A stretch of DNA of 64,000 nt from Pseudomonas sp. NFIX28 (GTDB lineage Bacteria; Pseudomonadota; Gammaproteobacteria; Pseudomonadales; Pseudomonadaceae), in NCBI RefSeq assembly GCF_900107395.1, contig NZ_FNPW01000020.1:10029-74028 (forward strand), given 5' to 3'. The notes under the pieces were generated by a model, which was not told the origin of the DNA, did not search any database, and saw nothing but the letters and a program-made list of their open reading frames with translations. A program made the translations under genes and the position numbers. Shown one piece after another: positions 58,979 to 64,000 of this stretch (positions are counted from its first letter, which is position 1; every line of letters begins with the position of its first letter).

Positions 58979-60148
58979 TTATGGCAAGGCCAGCCCCGCC
59001 TTGACCCGATACTGATTGCGCACTGGCGTCGCATATTGCAACACCAGGTACGGACGATGCTCCTCGGGGCAGGCGTCCAGGCGTCGTTGCCATTCTTCCT
59101 GGGCCTTGGCCAGTTCGTCCGCCGGGAACACCTGGTCCGCCGTCGGCACCTGCAACGCCGGGTCGGCATCGGCCCATTGGGCGTAGGCCAGGTAATGCAC
59201 CGGGAACAGGCGATAGCCGCCGAGAATCTGCCGGTCCATCTCCACCGCCAATTGCTTGGTGTCCTCGAAGTACTCGGTGATCGGCGCGGCAAAGTTCACG
59301 TGGACCCGGCCTTTATAGCCGGTGATGCCCTTGGCGATGCTGATGTCGTCCTCGCCGGGCGCCTTGGTGTAGCTGCCGGTGGTCGCGCGGATGTACAGCT
59401 CGCGGGCCTTGGCCTGGTCGCAAGGGTCATATTCGTAGCTGATCGAGACCGGGGTCAGGTTCAGCGACTGGATGACTTCGCCGAACGGCTCGTCCTTGCG
59501 GCTCATGTGGAACATCTTGAGGATTGCCGATTCGGTACGGTCGTCGCCGTCCTTGGCCCGACCTTCGGCCTGGGCAATCCAGATCGACGCGCAATCGTTG
59601 CGGATCGAGTGGTTGATGTAGGCCGACAGCAACTGGTAGGCGGCCATCTTTTCCCGGCGCCCGGTGATCGAGCGGTGCACGATGAAGCTCTTGTTCAGGC
59701 GCATCAGGTCGCTGACAAAGGGCTTTTGCAGCAGGTTGTCGCCGATGGCGATGCGCGGGGTCGGCAAGCCGGCGTGATACACGGCGTAATTGACGAAGGC
59801 CGGGTCCATCACGATGTCGCGGTGGTTGGCGATGAACAGGTAGGCGCTGCCGGATTTGAATTGCTCGACGCCGGTGTAGGTCACGCCGTCGGTGGCTCGT
59901 TCAATGGTGTGGTCGACGTAGAACTCGACCTTGTCCTGCAGCGTCGCCACCGAAGTGACCGCGGCGAACTCACGACGCAGCCGATGAGCTATAAGTGGTT
60001 TGAGCAGCCAGCCGAAGGCGCCGGCAAAGCGCGGGAAGCGGAAGTGGGTGAGGATATCTAGAAACGCCTTGTCGCCGAGCAGTCGAGCCAGCACCGCTGG
60101 TACTTCACTGTCGTCGTAAGGTCGGATGGCATCGAATTCGCCCATCAT
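58979..60148 (-). CDS. LPLAT-family acyltransferase
   Basis: A 389-residue 1-acylglycerol-phosphate acyltransferase-type protein. The catalytic NHxxxxD is IANHRDIVMDPAF, the second block is HRSITGRREKMAAYQLLSAYI, and the glycerol-binding E-G is IWIAQAEGRAKDG. Such enzymes acylate glycerol lipids. It could instead use another acceptor; the substrate is not shown. The start is one of two ATGs (60148 or 60145) after AAGAGAG. Confidence 0.82.
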   Translation of the reverse strand: MMGEFDAIRPYDDSEVPAVLARLLGDKAFLDILTHFRFPRFAGAFGWLLKPLIAHRLRREFAAVTSVATLQDKVEFYVDHTIERATDGVTYTGVEQFKSGSAYLFIANHRDIVMDPAFVNYAVYHAGLPTPRIAIGDNLLQKPFVSDLMRLNKSFIVHRSITGRREKMAAYQLLSAYINHSIRNDCASIWIAQAEGRAKDGDDRTESAILKMFHMSRKDEPFGEVIQSLNLTPVSISYEYDPCDQAKARELYIRATTGSYTKAPGEDDISIAKGITGYKGRVHVNFAAPITEYFEDTKQLAVEMDRQILGGYRLFPVHYLAYAQWADADPALQVPTADQVFPADELAKAQEEWQRRLDACPEEHRPYLVLQYATPVRNQYRVKAGLALP

Positions 60149-60287
60149 GCTCTCTTGTTGGAAACGGCTAGGTAGGAAAAGGTTTGGATCGAAAAATAGC
60201 CGGGCGCGGTCCGAAAAGTAAGCTCGGATCTCAATAGCCCTGCAAATAGACCGGCGATTATACGCACAAGTCACTCCGGAGGCCGCG

Positions 60288-60470
60288 ATGCTGGAAACCG
60301 AGCGCTATCAATGTCCCTACTGCGGTGAAGAAGCCGAGGCCGTGCTGGACCTGTCCGGCGGCGATCAGCAGTACATCGAGGATTGTCCGGTCTGTTGCCG
60401 GCCCATTGTGTTCACCCTGCAGACCGACGGTCAGGAATGGATGCTCGACGTGCGCAGCGAAAACGAGTGA
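60288..60470 (+). CDS. CPXCG-type cysteine-rich small protein
   Basis: A 60-residue protein with two Cys pairs, YQCPYCGEEA and DCPVCCRPI, which form a likely zinc site. It is conserved in Gammaproteobacteria but has no known function. CCGGAGG is six bases before the ATG. Ten bases downstream the DUF2007 gene follows. Confidence 0.85.
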   Translation: MLETERYQCPYCGEEAEAVLDLSGGDQQYIEDCPVCCRPIVFTLQTDGQEWMLDVRSENE

Positions 60471-60480
60471 CGGGAGGCCT

Positions 60481-60741
60481 ATGCAGCGAATCTACGAGCC
60501 GGAAAACCTGCTGGAAGGGGAATTGCTCCAGCGCATGCTGGCCAGCGAGGGCGTCGAGGCGCATCTGGTGGGGCGGGACCTGCTGGGCGGTACCGGCGAG
60601 CTGCCGATGTCCGGCCTGCTGGCCCTGGCGGTGGATAACGACCAGGCGCAACAGGCCCGGGAGCTGATCGCCGCCTACAATGCCGCGCTGCCGATGCCCG
60701 GCGATGAACCGGTCGATCCTGCCGGTGTGCTGATCTGTTAG
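60481..60741 (+). CDS. DUF2007-domain protein (putative signal transducer)
   Basis: An 86-residue DUF2007 protein (RIYEPENLLEGELLQRMLASEGVEAHLVG, then LLALAVDNDQAQQARELIAAY), an ACT-like small domain. GGGAGG stands three bases before the ATG. The function is unknown. It is coupled to the CPXCG gene. Confidence 0.85.
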   Translation: MQRIYEPENLLEGELLQRMLASEGVEAHLVGRDLLGGTGELPMSGLLALAVDNDQAQQARELIAAYNAALPMPGDEPVDPAGVLIC

Positions 60742-60775
60742 GCTGGCCGCCGATTTTCCGAGAGTTGCTTGCCCC

Positions 60776-61396
60776 ATGTGTGGACGTTATGCCCTGTTTC
60801 GTTGGAACCCAGCGTTTGCCGCCTTGCCCGGATTTCCGGCGGACCAGCAGGCGCAGTGGAACATTTCGCCCAACGATTCGGTGCTGATCCTGCGCAGCAG
60901 CGACGGCCAGCGCAACCTCGCCCGCGCCCGCTGGGGCCTGACGCCGCCCTGGCTGACCGACCTGTCGCGCACCCCCGCCCATGCCCGTGCCGAAACCCTG
61001 GCCGAACAGCCGATGTTTCGCGAAGCCTTTCGCCAGCGCCGTTGCCTGCTGCCGGCCAACGGTTTCTACGAATGGCGCGGTGGCACCCGCAAGCGCCCGT
61101 ACTGGCTGACGCCGGGGGAGGGCTCGTCACTGTTCTTCGCGGCGATCTGGGAAGCCTATCCGGTGCAGGAGCAGGTCTGGCTGAGCACCGCGGTGGTCAC
61201 CCAGCCGGCAGCCAGCCAGCGTCGGCCATTGATCCTCGATGCCCAGGGCCAGGAAGCCTGGCTCGACCCGCAAACGCCGTTGCCGGTGCTGCAAGCCTTG
61301 CTGGCCAGTCCGCCGGCGGCCTTGCGCGAGCGGGTGCTGGCCAACCTGGTGAACGACCCGAAGCTCAACGCCCCGGAATGCCTGACCCCAGGTTGA
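60776..61396 (+). CDS. SOS response-associated peptidase family (HMCES/YedK-like)
   Basis: A 206-residue SRAP protein, a family that forms covalent links with abasic DNA. Cys2 is in place after Met removal (MCGRYALF), and FYEWRGG supplies Glu99. But at the expected N-A-R-A-E-T site it reads H-A-R-A-E-T, and the H-x-R-x-P site reads S147-Q-R-R-P, so two usual active-site residues are missing. It may be a paralogue with altered activity. It follows the DUF2007 gene by 34 bases. Confidence 0.85.
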   Translation: MCGRYALFRWNPAFAALPGFPADQQAQWNISPNDSVLILRSSDGQRNLARARWGLTPPWLTDLSRTPAHARAETLAEQPMFREAFRQRRCLLPANGFYEWRGGTRKRPYWLTPGEGSSLFFAAIWEAYPVQEQVWLSTAVVTQPAASQRRPLILDAQGQEAWLDPQTPLPVLQALLASPPAALRERVLANLVNDPKLNAPECLTPG

Positions 61397-61458
61397 AGCC
61401 GTCCCTGAATCGCGTGGCCTGATTCGGCGAGCGCTTCGCACGGAGTGCCGCCCAGCTC

Positions 61459-61563
61459 GATCGCAGCCTGCGGCAGCGGCTACAGAGTCCGTGCCGGGCT
61501 CTTGAATCGCGCCGCAACCCCTGTAGCCGCTGCCGAAGGCTGCGCAAGGTCCGCAGGACCTCG
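61459..61563. repeat. REP doublet
   Basis: An inverted REP core at 61459-61485 and a direct core at 61521-61544, followed by GGTCC-GCA-GGACC. The same family as at 1-168. It lies between the convergent SRAP and chemoreceptor genes. Confidence 0.85.
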
Positions 61564-61585
61564 AGCGTTGGTGCAGGCCAGGCCG

Positions 61586-63727
61586 TTACACCTTGAACTG
61601 ATTGATCAGGCGTCGCTGCTGCTCGGCCAGCTTGGTCAGACCGGCACTGGCCGCGCTGGATTCATCGGCGCCGCCGGCCACTTCATTGGCCACCTGGCCG
61701 ATATTGATCACGTTGCGGTTGATGTCCTCGGCGACGGCGCTCTGCTCTTCGGCGGCGCTGGCGATCTGGGTGTTCATGTCATTGATCACCGACACCGCCT
61801 GCGTGATGGTTTCCAGGGCCTCGGCCGCTTTTGCCGCGTGCTGCACGCTTTCGTCGGTGCGGTTCTGGCTGTCTTCCATGACCCGCACCACATCGCGGGT
61901 GCCTTGCTGCAATTGCTGGATCATCGACTGGATTTCTTCGGTCGCCTGCTGGGTCTTCTGCGCCAGGTTGCGGACTTCGTCGGCGACCACGGCAAAGCCG
62001 CGTCCCTGCTCGCCGGCGCGGGCGGCTTCGATGGCCGCGTTGAGGGCCAGCAGGTTGGTCTGTTCGGCGATGCCGCGAATGGCGATCAGGATCGCATTGA
62101 TGTTCTCGCTGTCCTTGGCCAGGGTCTGCACGACGCCCACCGCCCGGCCGATTTCCACGGCCAGCGCGCCGATGGCGGTCGAGGTGTCGCGCACGATCCG
62201 CATGCCCTGGCTGGCGGCCTGGTCGGCATGGTTGGCGGCTTGCGCGGCCTGGGTCGCGTTACGGGCCACGTCCTGGGCGGTGGCGGTCATTTCATGCACG
62301 GCGGTGGCCACCTGGTCGATCTCGGCCATCTGCTTGTGCACCCCCTGGTTGGTGCGAATGGCGATATCGGCGGTGTGTTCGGAGGAGTCGCTGACGCTCT
62401 GCACCGAGGTCACCACCTGGCTGATCATCGCCTGCAGCTTGGCCAGGAAAGTGTTGAAGCCCTTGGCGATCGAGCCCAGTTCGTCGGCGCGGTCGCTGCT
62501 CAGGCGGCGAGTCAGGTCGCCTTCGCCCTGGGCGATATCGTCGAGCATGGCGACCATTTGCTTGAGCGGGCGGGCGATGCCGTGGCCCACCAGCCAGATC
62601 ACCAGCAGGCCGAGGCCGGCGATGATCAGGCCGACCATGGCCATGCCGAAGGTGTCGGCCTGGCGTTGTTCAGCCAGGTCGTTCTGCAGTTTTTGCAGGT
62701 CGGCCATGACCGCGTCCAGCGGCAGTTGCAGCATCAGGGTCCAGCGGGCGTCGGTCTGGCCGATGCCGAACGGCAGGTACAGCTCGATCCGCCCGTGGGC
62801 CTGGTCGACGCTGTAGTTCACTTCGCCGCGCTTGAGGTTGCCCAGCTTGGCGACTTCTTCGCTGTCGAGGATATCGCTGACCTTTTCGCCGAATTTGCTC
62901 GGGTCCTTGGTGTAGGCCACCAGCCGGCCATTGCCGCCGATCAGGGCCATTTCGCCAACGCCGCTGTAGAGCTTCTGGTTGGCGCCCAGGAGCATGTCCT
63001 GGATGAAGTTCACCGACAGGTCGGCGCCGACAATGCCCTGGAAGGCTCCGTCGAGCAGGATGGGTTCAATAAAGGAGGCGAGCATGACGACTTTGTCGCC
63101 GACCTTGTACGGCGCCGGATCGATCACGCAGGATTTCTTGCTTTCCTTGGAGCACAGGTAGTACTCGCTGGCGCGCACACCAGTGGACAGGAGTTTCTGG
63201 TCGTCCACGTCCACCAGCTTGTCCAGGCCCAGGCTGCCGTCCTCGTTGCGGAACCACCACGGCAGGAAACGCCCGTTGCTGGCGTCGATACCCACCACCT
63301 TGGTGTCGACGTAGGCGCCGTCGTTATGGTCGATGGCGTTTTTTTCCCAGCCTATATAGGCACCGAGAATCTTCGGGTTCTGCGCGACGTTTTCCTTGAT
63401 CAGGTTGATCAACTGTTCACGGCTGAGATTGAGCTGTGGGTTGCCGTCCGCGCCTTTGCTGCCAATCAGCGCGTTGACCCGCACCAGCCCGCCGGCGATC
63501 AGCAGGGGCGCCTCGAGTTCGCGCTGGATCTGGCTGACCTGGGTCTGTGCCAGCCCGACCAGCCGTTGCTCGATGACTTGTTCGAACTGGGCCTGGGTTC
63601 GTTGCTGAACCATTTCTTGGGTCCGGGCACCGGCGAACAGGGCGTACAGCACCAGGGCAACGACCACGCTGAGGACGATGGCACCGGCCAGGGCGGCCAC
63701 GGAAAACTGGATCGACTTGAATTTCAT
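61586..63727 (-). CDS. Methyl-accepting chemotaxis protein with double-Cache sensor
   Basis: A 713-residue chemoreceptor. Transmembrane helix 1 is SVAALAGAIVLSVVVALVLYALF; the periplasmic part, about residues 40-355, looks like a dCache domain (ILGAYIGWEKNAI, GIVGADLSVNFI). Helix 2 is MVGLIIAGLGLLVIWLVG, followed by HAMP and the signalling domain with the tip NLLALNAAIEAARAGEQGRGFAVVADEVRNLA. The length and layout resemble the histamine/polyamine receptor TlpQ, but the ligand is not proven. The ATG at 63727 has GGAGCC before it. Confidence 0.93.
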   Translation of the reverse strand: MKFKSIQFSVAALAGAIVLSVVVALVLYALFAGARTQEMVQQRTQAQFEQVIEQRLVGLAQTQVSQIQRELEAPLLIAGGLVRVNALIGSKGADGNPQLNLSREQLINLIKENVAQNPKILGAYIGWEKNAIDHNDGAYVDTKVVGIDASNGRFLPWWFRNEDGSLGLDKLVDVDDQKLLSTGVRASEYYLCSKESKKSCVIDPAPYKVGDKVVMLASFIEPILLDGAFQGIVGADLSVNFIQDMLLGANQKLYSGVGEMALIGGNGRLVAYTKDPSKFGEKVSDILDSEEVAKLGNLKRGEVNYSVDQAHGRIELYLPFGIGQTDARWTLMLQLPLDAVMADLQKLQNDLAEQRQADTFGMAMVGLIIAGLGLLVIWLVGHGIARPLKQMVAMLDDIAQGEGDLTRRLSSDRADELGSIAKGFNTFLAKLQAMISQVVTSVQSVSDSSEHTADIAIRTNQGVHKQMAEIDQVATAVHEMTATAQDVARNATQAAQAANHADQAASQGMRIVRDTSTAIGALAVEIGRAVGVVQTLAKDSENINAILIAIRGIAEQTNLLALNAAIEAARAGEQGRGFAVVADEVRNLAQKTQQATEEIQSMIQQLQQGTRDVVRVMEDSQNRTDESVQHAAKAAEALETITQAVSVINDMNTQIASAAEEQSAVAEDINRNVINIGQVANEVAGGADESSAASAGLTKLAEQQRRLINQFKV

Positions 63728-63763
63728 AGGGGCTCCGGACGCAGGAATGACGTCTGCCCCGTT

Positions 63764-63791
63764 GTATCGGCAAGGCCCCGGCGGACCATGA
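63764..63791 (-). promoter_or_regulatory. Candidate FliA (sigma 28) promoter of the chemoreceptor gene
   Basis: On the minus strand TCATG, 15 bases, then GCCGATAC. This is one base off the TCAAG and GCCGATAA elements seen in flagellar-type promoters. It lies 37 bases before the start codon. Confidence 0.4.
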
Positions 63792-63997
63792 GCGGGATGC
63801 GGAAAAATGACCTTTTTGTTCGGCGCCATGTCGTAAATGGATAGCTGCCGGCCGCTGCCGGATGCGGTGGGGAGCGCGATGTGAATTTTTTCCTACGGCG
63901 ATCCGTATCTGAAAACCGCGTGCTACACGTCCGTTGTATCTGGCGTCGATACACAACTGAGCCTAGGATACGCGCCATGTTTTCAGGGAGCGTTTTC

Positions 63998-64000
63998 ATG
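63998..64000 (+). CDS. Possible start codon of a gene continuing beyond the window
   Basis: The window ends in ATG with AGGGAG seven bases upstream. Only the start codon is visible, so the product cannot be named. Confidence 0.35.

Noticed and set aside
61445..63844. Long open frame on the plus strand opposite the chemoreceptor
   Set aside because: Same situation: a His/Asp/Gly/Val-rich mirror of a real gene, without a ribosome site or domain.
1..64000. CRISPR array, prophage, integrative element or IS in the window
   Set aside because: No regular spaced repeats, no integrase, transposase or phage gene, and gene order matches the core Pseudomonas chromosome.

Overview
The window is an ordinary stretch of a Pseudomonas chromosome, most likely of the P. 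fluorescens group. Several things point there. The blocks ispE / tRNA-Gln / prs / rplY / pth / ychF, lolB / TPR lipoprotein / hemA / prfA / prmC / moeB / murI, and upp-uraA / hpt / mqo are in the familiar pseudomonad order. GC content is high. The REP palindromes belong to two families typical of this group. I see no prophage, integrase, insertion sequence or CRISPR array.

Region 1 (1-14,640) is accessory metabolism. It holds a REP cluster, a GNAT acetyltransferase, gamma-glutamyltransferase, a GlxA-type regulator divergent from a tautomerase, tRNA-Met, and a five-gene operon (polyamine-type ABC transporter plus amidase) facing a LysR regulator. A fosmidomycin-type MFS exporter follows, with a perfect SlyA-type box upstream. 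Next come a Rho-inhibitor homologue, and a small redox protein divergent from a cysteine-rich MarR regulator coupled to a MOSC protein.

Region 2 (14,661-30,674) looks like one functional module. It contains a complete type II secretion core (gspC to gspM, all overlapping or nearly so), a cytochrome b561 gene coupled to gspC by an ATGA overlap, a GbpA-like chitin-active lytic polysaccharide monooxygenase just upstream, and then a BvgAS/EvgAS-like two-component pair. The simplest reading is a chitin-attack system: the copper enzyme is the cargo, Gsp the exporter, and the phosphorelay a possible controller.

Region 3 (30,956-43,430) is housekeeping: YchF GTPase, peptidyl-tRNA hydrolase, ribosomal protein L25, PRPP synthetase, isoprenoid kinase IspE, LolB, a TPR lipoprotein, haem and release-factor genes, MoeB/ThiF, MurI, and a PagL lipid A deacylase.

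Region 4 (43,435-49,564) is a photobiology cluster: photolyase, a LitR/CarH-like MerR regulator with a degraded B12 motif, a DUF523/DUF1722 protein and a renalase-like flavoprotein. Repeated TTRTAC motifs lie in the two promoter gaps, with a possible broken Trp-rich gene between them.

Region 5 (49,578-64,000) holds hemH, uracil uptake and salvage (uraA, upp), hpt, a cupin, conserved small proteins, mqo, a YajG lipoprotein, an acyltransferase, Cys-rich and DUF2007 small proteins, an HMCES/YedK-like protein lacking two usual active-site residues, and a large chemoreceptor. The last three bases may be the start codon of a further gene.
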